From positions 1-12,859 of the forward strand of contig JAJRPH010000111.1 of the NCBI GenBank assembly GCA_024280875.1: a DNA stretch of 12,859 nt. The letters run 5' to 3'. Source of the stretch: Deltaproteobacteria bacterium (GTDB taxonomy: Bacteria > Desulfobacterota > Desulfobacteria > Desulfobacterales > Desulfosalsimonadaceae). Positions 1-7,113 of this stretch are shown here, piece by piece (position 1 is the first letter of the stretch; each line of letters opens with the position of its first letter). Below the pieces are notes generated by a model that was not told where the DNA came from, did no database searches, and saw nothing but the letters and a program-made list of their open reading frames with translations. The position numbers and the translations under genes were made by a program.

Positions 1-897
1 CACAAGTTTGAACAGGTCTTTGTGCGTTGCCGTAATAATCCGGATATCCAAATCCAGTTTTCCGGATTCCCCTACACGCTCAATCTGTTTTTCCTGGATT
101 GCCCGTAGCAGTTTCAGCTGAATAAAAGGGCTGATGTCACCGATTTCATCAAGAAAAATGGTCCCTCCGTCAGCTTCCTCGAAACGGCCTTTCCTGTCCC
201 TGTGGGCTCCGGTATAGGCGCCCTTGACATGGCCAAACAACTCACTTTCCAGCAGGGACTCGGACAGTGCGCTGCAGTTGACGGTCACCAGAGTTTTTTG
301 AGATCGGTCATGATTATAGTGAATGGCGCCGGCGACCAGTTCTTTGCCGGTACCGCTTTCTCCCAGGATTAATATCGTTGCATCACTATTTGCCGCAGCT
401 TTGATTGCTGTGAAAACTTCCTGCATTATGCGGCTTTTGCCGATAAGGTTTCCAAACTGATGAATTTCCAGCAGTTTTTGTCTGGCTTCTTCTTCTTTTT
501 GACGTGTAAGTATCAATTCGGTCAGGTCGGTGATGGTTTCCACAATTCCTATGATAGAACCGTTTTCATCCTTGATCAGCCGGGCATTTTTAATGACTGA
601 CACTAAATAACCGTTTTTGTGCCGGAGTTTGCATTCTTTTGGATCTGATATGGCATTTTTAAATATACCACATTCGTTGATGTTTTCAGGGCATGAACGG
701 TCGAAGCAGTTTGAAAATTTCAGTATGCGGCAGGTCCGGCCAATGGCTTCTTCAGCCGTATAACCGGCAATTCTTTCCATTGATGGATTCCATGATTGAA
801 TGATGCCGTTCGGGTTAAGGGTAAAAACTCCTTCTGCCATGGCTTCAAGCAAAAGATTGGCAAACTGATTGTTCCATATTTTTTTAGGTCGGGTCAT
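1..897 (-). CDS. PAS-domain sigma-54-dependent transcriptional activator (5' part; 3' end off window)
   Basis: Reading leftwards from the ATG at 897-895 there are 299 open codons running off the window. Residues about 10-125 are a PAS domain with an unusual set of cysteines (C56, C64, C69, C76, C89). An AAA+ sigma-54 interaction domain follows: Walker A GESGTGKE at 179-186, GAYTGA at 226-231 (Tyr variant of the GAFTGA loop that contacts sigma-54) and Walker B TIFLDE near 246-251. The rest of the AAA+ domain and the expected helix-turn-helix lie outside the window. There is no receiver domain, so it is a one-component regulator sensing through PAS; the signal is unknown, and the cysteines suggest a metal, Fe-S or redox input. 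It is divergent from the 1233 operon. An in-frame stop at 931-933 leaves this ATG as the likely start; its ribosome binding site is weak. Confidence 0.93.
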   Translation of the reverse strand, partial: MTRPKKIWNNQFANLLLEAMAEGVFTLNPNGIIQSWNPSMERIAGYTAEEAIGRTCRILKFSNCFDRSCPENINECGIFKNAISDPKECKLRHKNGYLVSVIKNARLIKDENGSIIGIVETITDLTELILTRQKEEEARQKLLEIHQFGNLIGKSRIMQEVFTAIKAAANSDATILILGESGTGKELVAGAIHYNHDRSQKTLVTVNCSALSESLLESELFGHVKGAYTGAHRDRKGRFEEADGGTIFLDEIGDISPFIQLKLLRAIQEKQIERVGESGKLDLDIRIITATHKDLFKLV

Positions 898-926
898 ATT
901 GGTAATTTTCTGAAGAGGTTTAAGGA

Positions 927-953
927 AACGTTACCTAACGTTACTATCGTTAC
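927..953. promoter_or_regulatory. Three GTAACG boxes, candidate activator-binding site (UAS)
   Basis: CGTTAC (GTAACG on the minus strand) occurs at 929-934, 939-944 and 948-953, spaced 10 and 9 bp, about one helical turn apart. The first two form part of the inverted repeat CGTTACCTAACG. The same hexamer recurs four times at 7126-7178 upstream of the other sigma-54 promoter. The position, about 190-215 bp upstream of the promoter at 1141, suits an enhancer-binding site for a sigma-54 activator. The boxes also sit at the predicted transcription start of the activator gene, so binding could repress it. That the adjacent activator binds here is inference. Confidence 0.55.
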
Positions 954-958
954 TTTTT

Positions 959-986
959 ATTATCATCGGTTTAGTGATTACGTCAA
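959..986 (-). promoter_or_regulatory. Sigma-70-type promoter for the activator gene
   Basis: On the minus strand TTGACG (986-981) and GATAAT (964-959) are separated by 16 bp, each matching the -35 and -10 consensus at five of six positions. Predicted start is near 952, inside the GTAACG boxes, about 55 bp before the activator ATG. Confidence 0.5.
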
Positions 987-1140
987 TGATATTAAATGAA
1001 TAAATATATTTTTGTATTCATGGCTTTCGGTTAAATCGATAAAATAAAAATTATAATATTAAAAAAACAAATATTTAACCTCAATTCAAGTTTAGAGTTT
1101 AAAATTATTTATTGGATTTTAATTGGTTGAAAAAAACATT

Positions 1141-1156
1141 TGGCATGAAAATTGGA
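1141..1156 (+). promoter_or_regulatory. Probable sigma-54 (-24/-12) promoter for the 1233 operon
   Basis: TGGCATGAAAATTGGA matches the TGGCAYR-N4-TTGCW pattern with the -24 GG and the -12 element 12 bp apart; the one important departure is GG instead of GC at -12. The predicted start near 1167 gives a leader of about 65 nt before the gene at 1233. The divergent sigma-54 activator and the upstream GTAACG boxes support the call. Confidence 0.5.
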
Positions 1157-1232
1157 AGTTAATTCGTCCTGACATAAAAGTAACCGATGGGCTTAAGTCG
1201 AGTGTCTTTTCGTATTTGATAGGACAGGAGAA

Positions 1233-1544
1233 ATGTTAAAGCCACCATTAACTGAATTTGAAATAATTATTGCTCGGGAGGTTGCATTAATTGACTTTGA
1301 TGTGCCTTGGTGCGCGCTCTGCCGTGTGCAGAAGTCGATTATTGATGGCCTTGTCCTGCGGTTTTCCGGCCGGGCGGTAGTGGCGGTGATAAACGTGGAT
1401 CAAAACAGCCGGCTGGCAAATAAAATGCGTATAAAAAGTGTTCCGACTTTGGTGCTGTTTAAGCAAGGCAAGGAAGTCAACCGGTTTATCGGGCTTCAGT
1501 CTGAAGAGACCTTAAGCAAGGCCATTGAGAATGTGTTGGGATAA
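1233..1544 (+). CDS. Small thioredoxin-like protein (WCALC active site)
   Basis: A 103-residue single-domain thioredoxin fold with no signal peptide, so probably cytoplasmic. The active-site motif PWCALC (residues 25-30) replaces the usual WCGPC, which should shift redox potential and partner choice. The cis-proline motif SVPTLVLF at about 69-76 is intact, followed by the usual beta-hairpin with FKQGKEV. The AGGACAGGAG stretch at 1221-1230 supplies the ribosome binding site. It is first in the operon, 17 bp before the corrinoid-activator-like gene. It probably exchanges dithiol/disulfide with a neighbouring redox protein; the specific partner is unknown. Confidence 0.88.
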   Translation: MLKPPLTEFEIIIAREVALIDFDVPWCALCRVQKSIIDGLVLRFSGRAVVAVINVDQNSRLANKMRIKSVPTLVLFKQGKEVNRFIGLQSEETLSKAIENVLG

Positions 1545-1561
1545 TAATTTAGGAGTATATC

Positions 1562-3646
1562 ATGGGAAAATGTATTAACCATCCGGATCGAGAAACAAGT
1601 TTTATGTGCATGAAACACAATCTCTATTTGTGTGAAGAGTGCCTTAAATGCCGCGACCCTAAGATACACTGCAAATTCCGCCCTTCATGTCCCATCTGGT
1701 TCATGGAAAAACGGGGAGGTAAAGGAATTGATGATGTACCGGCAGTAGAAAAGAAAATAGAATACAAGATCCTTTTTATGCCGGAAAACAAGGAAGTTAG
1801 TGCTGTAGAAGGCTCCACTCTTTTGGATGCGGCGATGGCCGGGGATATTCCGTTGAACGCTTCCTGTAATGGGAAAGGTTCCTGCGGCAAATGCAAGCTG
1901 GTTTTAGAATCAGGAACCGGAAAATTTGATGATACGCCGCTCCTGAGCCAAGAGGAAAAAACAAACAATTATGTTCTGGCCTGCCAGACAACTGTTTACA
2001 GTGATATTACCGTCCGGATACCCGAAGAAACCCTTGAAAAGAAATTGCAAATTGCCGGCATGGGAAAAGAGGTGACCGCCAGGATGCAGGGTCTTGTCCA
2101 AGAGATTTCCCCCATGCTTCAAAATATTCCTCTGGAGCTTCAGCCGCCGACCCTTGATGACTCCATCAGTGATCTGGACCGGCTGATGTTGGGGTTTGTC
2201 AAAAGCGGATGCGATACCGGCAGGATAAGCGTTGGATTAAAAGTGATGCGGGAGCTGGCGGCGGCCATGCGGGGTGAAAACTGGAAAGTCACCGCCTCGG
2301 TGATAAAAAAAAGCTGTTCCAGCGAAATTGTGCGGGTTGTTCCCGGCAACGGTGATTTATCCTCGCTGGGAGTGGCGATTGACATCGGTACAACGTCCAT
2401 TGTGGTGTATCTGGTGGAAATGGCTGATGGCGTCATTATTGCGGCTACTTCAGGTCATAATCGTCAGGCGGTTTGTGGCGATGACGTGATCAACCGGATC
2501 GTTTGTGCGGAAAAGGATGGGGTGAAAAAACTCAGCAGTATGGGTCTTGCCACGATTAACGGGCTGATCAATGAAGCCATTGACAGCGCAGAAGTTGAAC
2601 GGGTACGGATTGACAATGTGGTGCTGTCCGGCAATACGACCATGATCCATCTGCTGCTCCAGATCGAACCGCGGCATATCCGTCGGGAGCCCTATATCCC
2701 GTCTGTTTCGGCCTTCCCCATTTTAAAGGCCGGTCATATCGGTCTGAAGGTCAATCCTATGGCAGCTGTTTTTGTCATGCCGGGGCCTGCCGGTTATGTA
2801 GGGGGTGATATTGTTTCCGGCCTTATTTATACTGGCTTTCACCGGGAAGAAGCCGTCACTTTGTTTATTGATGTTGGCACCAACGGGGAGATTGTTCTGG
2901 GGAATAAGGAGTGGCTGATGACGGCTTCCTGTTCCGCCGGCCCCGCCTTTGAAGGCGGCGGCATACGTTGGGGGATGCGGGCCGAAGAAGGGGCCATTGA
3001 AAAAATTACCATTGATCAGAAGCACTTTGTCCCGACTTTTTCAGTTGTGGGGGATGTACCGCCTCGGGGTATCTGCGGGTCCGGCATGATTGATCTGATT
3101 TCGGAAATGCTGCTAACCGGAATGATAAGGCCCAACGGCAAATTCAACATAGATGATACCCACCCCAGAATTACGAAGGATGGAGACGAAACAGCCTATA
3201 TCCTGGCGTTTGCTGATGAAACATCCGTTGATAAAGACATCCTTTTTATGGAATCGGACATCGACAATATTATCCGCAGCAAGGGCGCGGTTTATGCCGG
3301 ATTTAAAGTTCTGTTAAATCAGGCGGGATTTGATTTTTCCATGGTCGATCGCATGATTATCACGGGGGGATTCGGGCAGTACCTTGATTTAGAGAAGGCG
3401 GTGACCATCGGGCTGCTGCCGGATATTGACAGGGCTAAATTTCAATATCTCGGTAATAGTTCCATTGCCGGCGCTTATATGACGCTTCTTTCAGAAAAAT
3501 ATCGAAAAGAGGCTATAGAAATTTCAAACAGGATGACCTATGTTGATTTTTCCAGCAATAACCAGTTCATGGACGAATTTACGTCTGCGCTGTTTCTCCC
3601 CCATACAAATTTAGAAGAATTTCCCAGCGTGAAACATATGGTTTAA
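1562..3646 (+). CDS. 2Fe-2S ferredoxin/ASKHA ATPase, corrinoid-activation (RACo/DUF4445-like) protein with N-terminal zinc-finger-like domain
   Basis: A 694-residue cytoplasmic protein in three parts. Residues 1-50 are a Cys/His-rich B-box-like segment (C4, H7, C16, H19, C24, C27, C30, H36, C37, C43), probably zinc binding. Residues about 66-155 are a plant-type [2Fe-2S] ferredoxin with CNGKGSCGKC (C102, C108, C111) and C141. After a linker, an ASKHA nucleotide-binding domain starts near 272: AIDIGTTS (phosphate 1), LSGNTTM, FIDVGTNGE, GPAFEGGG, ICGSGMID and ITGGFGQ. Known relatives (RACo, RamA-type activators) use ATP to reduce Co(II) corrinoid proteins to Co(I) in methyl-transfer systems. 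No corrinoid protein or methyltransferase gene is visible in the window, so its target is either elsewhere or not a corrinoid. An AGGAG lies at 1551-1555, seven bases before the ATG at 1562. Confidence 0.9.
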   Translation: MGKCINHPDRETSFMCMKHNLYLCEECLKCRDPKIHCKFRPSCPIWFMEKRGGKGIDDVPAVEKKIEYKILFMPENKEVSAVEGSTLLDAAMAGDIPLNASCNGKGSCGKCKLVLESGTGKFDDTPLLSQEEKTNNYVLACQTTVYSDITVRIPEETLEKKLQIAGMGKEVTARMQGLVQEISPMLQNIPLELQPPTLDDSISDLDRLMLGFVKSGCDTGRISVGLKVMRELAAAMRGENWKVTASVIKKSCSSEIVRVVPGNGDLSSLGVAIDIGTTSIVVYLVEMADGVIIAATSGHNRQAVCGDDVINRIVCAEKDGVKKLSSMGLATINGLINEAIDSAEVERVRIDNVVLSGNTTMIHLLLQIEPRHIRREPYIPSVSAFPILKAGHIGLKVNPMAAVFVMPGPAGYVGGDIVSGLIYTGFHREEAVTLFIDVGTNGEIVLGNKEWLMTASCSAGPAFEGGGIRWGMRAEEGAIEKITIDQKHFVPTFSVVGDVPPRGICGSGMIDLISEMLLTGMIRPNGKFNIDDTHPRITKDGDETAYILAFADETSVDKDILFMESDIDNIIRSKGAVYAGFKVLLNQAGFDFSMVDRMIITGGFGQYLDLEKAVTIGLLPDIDRAKFQYLGNSSIAGAYMTLLSEKYRKEAIEISNRMTYVDFSSNNQFMDEFTSALFLPHTNLEEFPSVKHMV

Positions 3647-3689
3647 AGAAACGAATTTCGACGGCAAAGTATAAAAGTTCACAATTCAA

Positions 3690-3782
3690 GGCGCGCAAAT
3701 TCTGAGCAATGATTCGTACCTGTCGTACTTTGAAGCAGCGAGGGATGTTGCGCAACACAGAATTTGGGCTTTTTACAAAGCC
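3690..3782. repeat. Palindrome-rich intergenic repeat
   Basis: Non-coding stretch after the ASKHA gene with nested symmetry. CAAATTCTG (3696-3704) pairs perfectly with CAGAATTTG (3758-3766); inside is the 12-bp palindrome TGTTGCGCAACA (3746-3757); it is followed by the hairpin GGCTTT-TTAC-AAAGCC (3767-3782). It resembles, from memory, intergenic repeats common in Desulfobacterota genomes ending in a GGNCTTTTTAC-type motif. The last hairpin lacks a downstream T-run on the plus strand, so I do not call it a terminator. Confidence 0.45.
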
Positions 3783-3796
3783 GTAAAAAATATACT

Positions 3797-3884
3797 AAGG
3801 AAGCTTGGCATACCTCCCGCTTTATCTTCCTTTTCAATTGCCGGCGGGCTGTCCGGATTCAGCAACGGGCAGTCAGCCGACAAT
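3797..3884 (+). ncRNA. Structured two-hairpin element, copy 1
   Basis: An 88-nt element also found at 7453-7546. Hairpin 1 pairs AAGGAAG (3797-3803) with CTTCCTT (3826-3832) around a conserved segment GCTTGGCATACCTCC. Hairpin 2 pairs ATTGCCGGC (3837-3845) with GCCGACAAT (3876-3884), one mismatch, and CTGTCCG (3849-3855) with CGGGCAG (3866-3872) around a loop containing TTCAGCA. The two copies differ by compensatory changes in hairpin 2. It lies about 170 bp upstream of the flavoprotein start, so it could be a leader RNA, but a mobile palindromic element is also possible. I do not recognise a known riboswitch class. Confidence 0.5.
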
Positions 3885-3892
3885 ATTAAAAA

Positions 3893-4000
3893 ATGGCTGA
3901 CGCCGATTATAAAACCGTTTTCGTGGAAACAAGCAAATTCCCCGTTTTATATTCGCCTTTATCGTATGGTCACCTGGATGAAGCTAATATGCTCAACTGA
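3893..4000 (+). CDS. Possible 35-residue ORF or gene remnant
   Basis: ATG to TGA, 35 codons, with plausible protein-like composition (it includes KTVFVETSKF and YGHLDEANML) but no convincing ribosome binding site and no family I recognise. It directly follows structured element copy 1. It could be the remnant of a longer gene or chance. Confidence 0.2.
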   Translation: MADADYKTVFVETSKFPVLYSPLSYGHLDEANMLN

Positions 4001-4053
4001 CGGGTCCTGTAAATGATATGAATTTTGAATAGCTTTAATAAGGATTAAAAAGA

Positions 4054-5403
4054 ATGGAAAAAACAGATGTGCTCATCGTTGGCGGCAGTGCAGCCGGCAT
4101 TGTTGCGGCCACAACGGCAAAATCATTTTATTCGGACAAGTCAGTCATGCTTGTCCGCAAAGAATCACAGGTGCTGATTCCCTGCGGGATTCCGTATGTG
4201 TTTGGAACTTTGGAATGCAGCGACCAGGATCAGGTACCGGACGCAGTTCTGTCGAATGCGGATGTAAAGTTGAAAATAGCGGAAGTCACTGCCATTGACC
4301 CCAAAGAAAAGATCTGTAAAATTTCCGACGGTACTGAAATTGGTTTTGAAAAACTGGTGCTGGCCACCGGATCAACTCCTATCAAGCCGGCATGGTTGAA
4401 AGGGGTGGACCTGGAGAATGTATTCACTATTCCCAAGGACAAGATTTACCTGGATCATTTTAAAGCGAGCCTTGACGGGATCACAAAAGTAGTGGTTGTC
4501 GGTGGTGGATTTATCGGCGTTGAAATGGCGGATGAACTCTGTAAGTTCGGCAAGGACGTTACGCTGGTGGAAATGATGCCCCATGTGTTGAGCCTGGCGT
4601 TTGACCCGGAACTCGCCGTAGAGGCGGAAGAGGTACTTATAAGCCGAGGCGTAAAGTTAAAAACCGGCATCGGTGTCAAGGAAATTAATGGAGACCATAA
4701 AGTAACCGGGGTGACGCTGAATGATGACGAGATATTGGCAGCGGACGCAGTTATCCTGTCTATCGGATATCGCCCCAATTCCACACTGGCGGAAAAATCG
4801 GGATTTCAAATTAACAAAATGGGGTTTATTCGGGTCAATGAGTATATGCGCACGGATAATCCGGATATTTTTGCAATTGGCGACTGTGCTTCAAAAACCA
4901 GTTTTATTACACGAACAGAGAAAGCTACGATGCTGGCCTCAACGTCCTGCGCGGAAGCACGAATTGCGGCAATGAATTTGTATAAGCTGTCCACGGTTCG
5001 TTTGTTTGGTGGTACCATATCTATTTTTTGTACGGCAATCGGCGATTTGGCATTTGGGGCGGCCGGCGTGATTGAAAATCTGGCAAAGGAACGGGATTTT
5101 GACGTTTTGACCGCAACGTTTAAAGGAATTGACCGGCATCCCGGCACATTACCGGATACCCAAAAGCAAATTGTAAAATTAATTGTTTCAAAGGAATCCG
5201 GCATTATTCTTGGTGGAGAAGTGATTGGTGGAAAATCAGTGGGTGAATTAACAAACCTGATTGGGTTTATCATTCAAAACAGGATGACCGTGGATGCTCT
5301 GTTGACCGCACAAATCGGAACACATCCGTTGCTGACTGCCCCCCCCACCGCCTATCCGTTGATCAAGGCAGCTGAAATGATCGCCAAAAAACGGCGGCAG
5401 TAA
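4054..5403 (+). CDS. FAD/NAD(P)-dependent disulfide oxidoreductase, CoA-disulfide/persulfide reductase-NADH oxidase type
   Basis: 449 residues, normal for the single-cysteine CoA-disulfide reductase/NADH oxidase/NADH persulfide reductase branch of flavoprotein disulfide reductases. FAD Rossmann motif VGGSAAGIVAA is at residues 9-19, the redox-active cysteine is C44 in PCGIPY, the NAD(P) Rossmann motif VVGGGFIGVEMA lies near 147-158, the second FAD motif FAIGDCA is near 272-278, and a C-terminal dimerisation domain completes it. No export signal, so cytoplasmic NAD(P)H-dependent reduction of an S-S or persulfide substrate (or O2) is expected. AAGGA at 4039-4043 serves as ribosome binding site. 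With the HdrD-like gene downstream and the rhodanese remnant, it suggests sulfane-sulfur chemistry; the substrate cannot be settled from sequence. Confidence 0.88.
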   Translation: MEKTDVLIVGGSAAGIVAATTAKSFYSDKSVMLVRKESQVLIPCGIPYVFGTLECSDQDQVPDAVLSNADVKLKIAEVTAIDPKEKICKISDGTEIGFEKLVLATGSTPIKPAWLKGVDLENVFTIPKDKIYLDHFKASLDGITKVVVVGGGFIGVEMADELCKFGKDVTLVEMMPHVLSLAFDPELAVEAEEVLISRGVKLKTGIGVKEINGDHKVTGVTLNDDEILAADAVILSIGYRPNSTLAEKSGFQINKMGFIRVNEYMRTDNPDIFAIGDCASKTSFITRTEKATMLASTSCAEARIAAMNLYKLSTVRLFGGTISIFCTAIGDLAFGAAGVIENLAKERDFDVLTATFKGIDRHPGTLPDTQKQIVKLIVSKESGIILGGEVIGGKSVGELTNLIGFIIQNRMTVDALLTAQIGTHPLLTAPPTAYPLIKAAEMIAKKRRQ

Positions 5404-5425
5404 GTCAGTATACGGAGTCTACCCG

Positions 5426-5617
5426 TTGGTTACGAGTACAATAATCAGTATCAACCTTAGTGAAGAGGATAACCGGAAAATTTAATTTAAATATCTCAAG
5501 TATAAAATTATCTGTGAGTATTGCAGCCAGTATAGATATTCATTTACCAAAGAAGAGACAGGCAAATATCTTTCTGCCGAAGAATGGTGGTTAAGAAAAT
5601 TTGGAGATAATCAGTAA
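5426..5617 (+). pseudogene. Broken small gene of unknown function (in-frame TAA at codon 20)
   Basis: A TTG at 5426, preceded eight bases upstream by GGAG (5414-5417), opens a frame of 19 codons, then TAA (5483-5485), then 43 more codons in the same frame to TAA at 5615-5617. The second part looks like real protein, with a CEYC pair, acidic and basic stretches and EEWWLRKFGDNQ at the end. No ATG exists in the frame. The simplest reading is a ~63-residue gene disabled by a nonsense change; TAA is not a recoding codon for selenocysteine or pyrrolysine. Family not recognised. It ends ten bases before the HdrD-like start, so it sits inside the operon. Confidence 0.4.
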
Positions 5618-5626
5618 AGGATGGGT

Positions 5627-6982
5627 ATGGAAATTACAAGACGGAAGTTTATTAAACAGGGTCTAACCGGCGCACTGGCGGTTGCACCGCTGACATTGAC
5701 CGGCGGATGTGCCGGGCCAAAGCTTAATTTGAAAGACGAGATGGCCCGGTTGGATAAGAATCCTGACACCCGGGCGAGCCGTAAGAGTTATATGGATGCC
5801 TATGATTTTGACGAATGCGTTGAATGCGGCGAATGTTTGTACGGATGTAATTACAAGGATCTGTCACCTGATCAGGCGATTGGAAATATTCAAAAAATGC
5901 GAAAAGGTGATGTCTCTGTTTGCGAAGAAATGCTCGATCAGTGCGTATTCTGTTATAACTGCAATTATACCTGCCCTGTCGATGCTTCTCCGGCTGCTTT
6001 AATGCTGGAGCGCCTGCGTGAGCGAAGGGACAGGGAGGGGGATGTGCCTGCCTCCCTTCAATATGCGATCAACGGCATGGAAAGTCAGGGCTGGTCTAAT
6101 AACCTGTTTCGGGATTTATACTCAGATCACAATGCAGAAGAAAAGGAAATCATCGCAAAATGGTCTGAACCAAAGGATTGCGGCGATGGCGATTTACTCT
6201 GGTGCAGCTGTGCCGGCCGGGTTTTTCCTTATGATATTGAACACGCACAGGCATTGTCCGGATTACAGAAATTCGGCGGGAAATCCGATTGCTGCGGCCT
6301 TGCCGCAATGAGAAGCGGTCTTTATGATGCGGGGCGATTTCTGACCAATAATCTCATCGATCGATTATCGCAATGCCGGTTTAAAAGACTGGTGGTGATG
6401 TGCGGGTCCTGTCAGGATATGTTTCAACTGGCTCTGCCGGAGTATTATGGACAGGAATTTCCGTTTGAGGTAATCTCGGCATATCAATATCTTGATGAGC
6501 AGATCCAAAACGGCAATCTTGAGATTAAACGACAGATCCCTTTAGAAGAGCAGGAAAATACCTGTATATTTCATTCGTGTTTTGGATATAAATTCGGCAA
6601 AGACTATTTGGACAGTATTCAACGGTTATACCAGGCCGTGGGCTACGATTGCGTGGAACTGGAACATAATGGCGAAAAGAATGAATGCTGCGGCATGGGC
6701 GGTTTTTATCGAAAAGGCAATTTATGGGATATTCTTGAAGTAAAGGGTGTCAAGAAGGAGGACTTGAAAAAAAGCGATATGGAGAATATTCTCGCTTACT
6801 GTTATGGCTGTTTTTTAACATCCCGCCTGTTTCAGGGTGGAACCACTCATTTTTTACTGGAAAAGGTTTTATGGGCGCTTGGCGATGAAATTAAATATCC
6901 CATGAGCGGTATTCTCGGCAGATCTGTTAATTTTAGCAGTTTTACACATATGATCGGCATCACCCCGTCTGCATTATTTTAA
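5627..6982 (+). CDS. Tat-exported HdrD-like iron-sulfur protein (2x[4Fe-4S] ferredoxin + two CCG domains)
   Basis: Starting at the ATG at 5627 (AAAGGA at 5616-5621, five bases upstream) gives 451 residues; the in-frame ATG at 5621 is too close to that site. The N-terminus TRRKFIKQG plus a hydrophobic stretch is a twin-arginine signal, ending near LTGGCAG, which could be a weak lipobox. Next come two [4Fe-4S] motifs, CVECGECLYGC and CVFCYNCNYTCP. Two CCG domains follow, each Cys-x~30-CCG-x~35-CxxC (CSC..DCCG..CGSC; CF..ECCG..CYGC), the ligands of the non-cubane cluster that cleaves disulfides in heterodisulfide reductase HdrB/HdrD. Family members (HdrD, TmcB, HmcF, DsrK) are normally cytoplasmic, so the export signal is odd. 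Probably a periplasmic or membrane-associated S-S redox protein; partner inferred to be the NrfD module encoded downstream. Confidence 0.85.
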   Translation: MEITRRKFIKQGLTGALAVAPLTLTGGCAGPKLNLKDEMARLDKNPDTRASRKSYMDAYDFDECVECGECLYGCNYKDLSPDQAIGNIQKMRKGDVSVCEEMLDQCVFCYNCNYTCPVDASPAALMLERLRERRDREGDVPASLQYAINGMESQGWSNNLFRDLYSDHNAEEKEIIAKWSEPKDCGDGDLLWCSCAGRVFPYDIEHAQALSGLQKFGGKSDCCGLAAMRSGLYDAGRFLTNNLIDRLSQCRFKRLVVMCGSCQDMFQLALPEYYGQEFPFEVISAYQYLDEQIQNGNLEIKRQIPLEEQENTCIFHSCFGYKFGKDYLDSIQRLYQAVGYDCVELEHNGEKNECCGMGGFYRKGNLWDILEVKGVKKEDLKKSDMENILAYCYGCFLTSRLFQGGTTHFLLEKVLWALGDEIKYPMSGILGRSVNFSSFTHMIGITPSALF

Positions 6983-7069
6983 AAGGAAGTTGCTTTCCCA
7001 CTCGGACATCCCGCCTTCAAAATTACGGGCTGACGGCAGTCCCGCCAGTTCGTGTATCATCCTGTCAAA
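6974..7069 (-). pseudogene. C-terminal remnant of a rhodanese-like protein
   Basis: On the minus strand, 31 codons from 7069 to the TAA at 6976-6974 include HELAGLPSARNFEGGMSEWE, which resembles the C-terminal end of a single-domain rhodanese (NFEGGMSEW-type motif). An in-frame TAG at 7072-7070 closes it upstream and the catalytic cysteine loop is absent, so it is a fragment. It converges on and overlaps the 3' end of the HdrD-like gene by nine bases. It suggests a former sulfurtransferase gene here. Confidence 0.5.
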
Positions 7070-7113
7070 CTATCTAACATATTCAGGTTTTCATGCGCCA
7101 TGCAGATTGCAGG

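Noticed and set aside
796..999. 67-codon plus-strand ORF at 796-999
   Set aside because: It is antisense to the activator start and its promoter and has no recognisable features.
1173..1184. 12-mer CATAAAAGTAAC shared with 7166-7177
   Set aside because: The copy at 1173 lies downstream of the predicted start and continues as GTAACC, not GTAACG; a few shared 12-mers are expected by chance in a window this size.
3806..3821. Sigma-54-like TGGCATA...CCGCT in structured element copy 1
   Set aside because: The -12 element lacks the TT, and in copy 2 the spacing is 11 instead of 12, so the similarity belongs to the element, not a promoter.
3797..3884. Integron attC site for the two structured elements
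   Set aside because: The stem ends do not carry the attC core sites and no gene cassettes or integrase are present.
4806..5273. 155-codon minus-strand ORF opposite the flavoprotein
   Set aside because: Antisense shadow of a clear conserved gene with no domain of its own.
7026..7044. Terminator-like hairpin CGGGCTG-ACGG-CAGTCCCG
   Set aside because: There is a bulge and no T-run, and the sequence is explained by the rhodanese remnant on the other strand.
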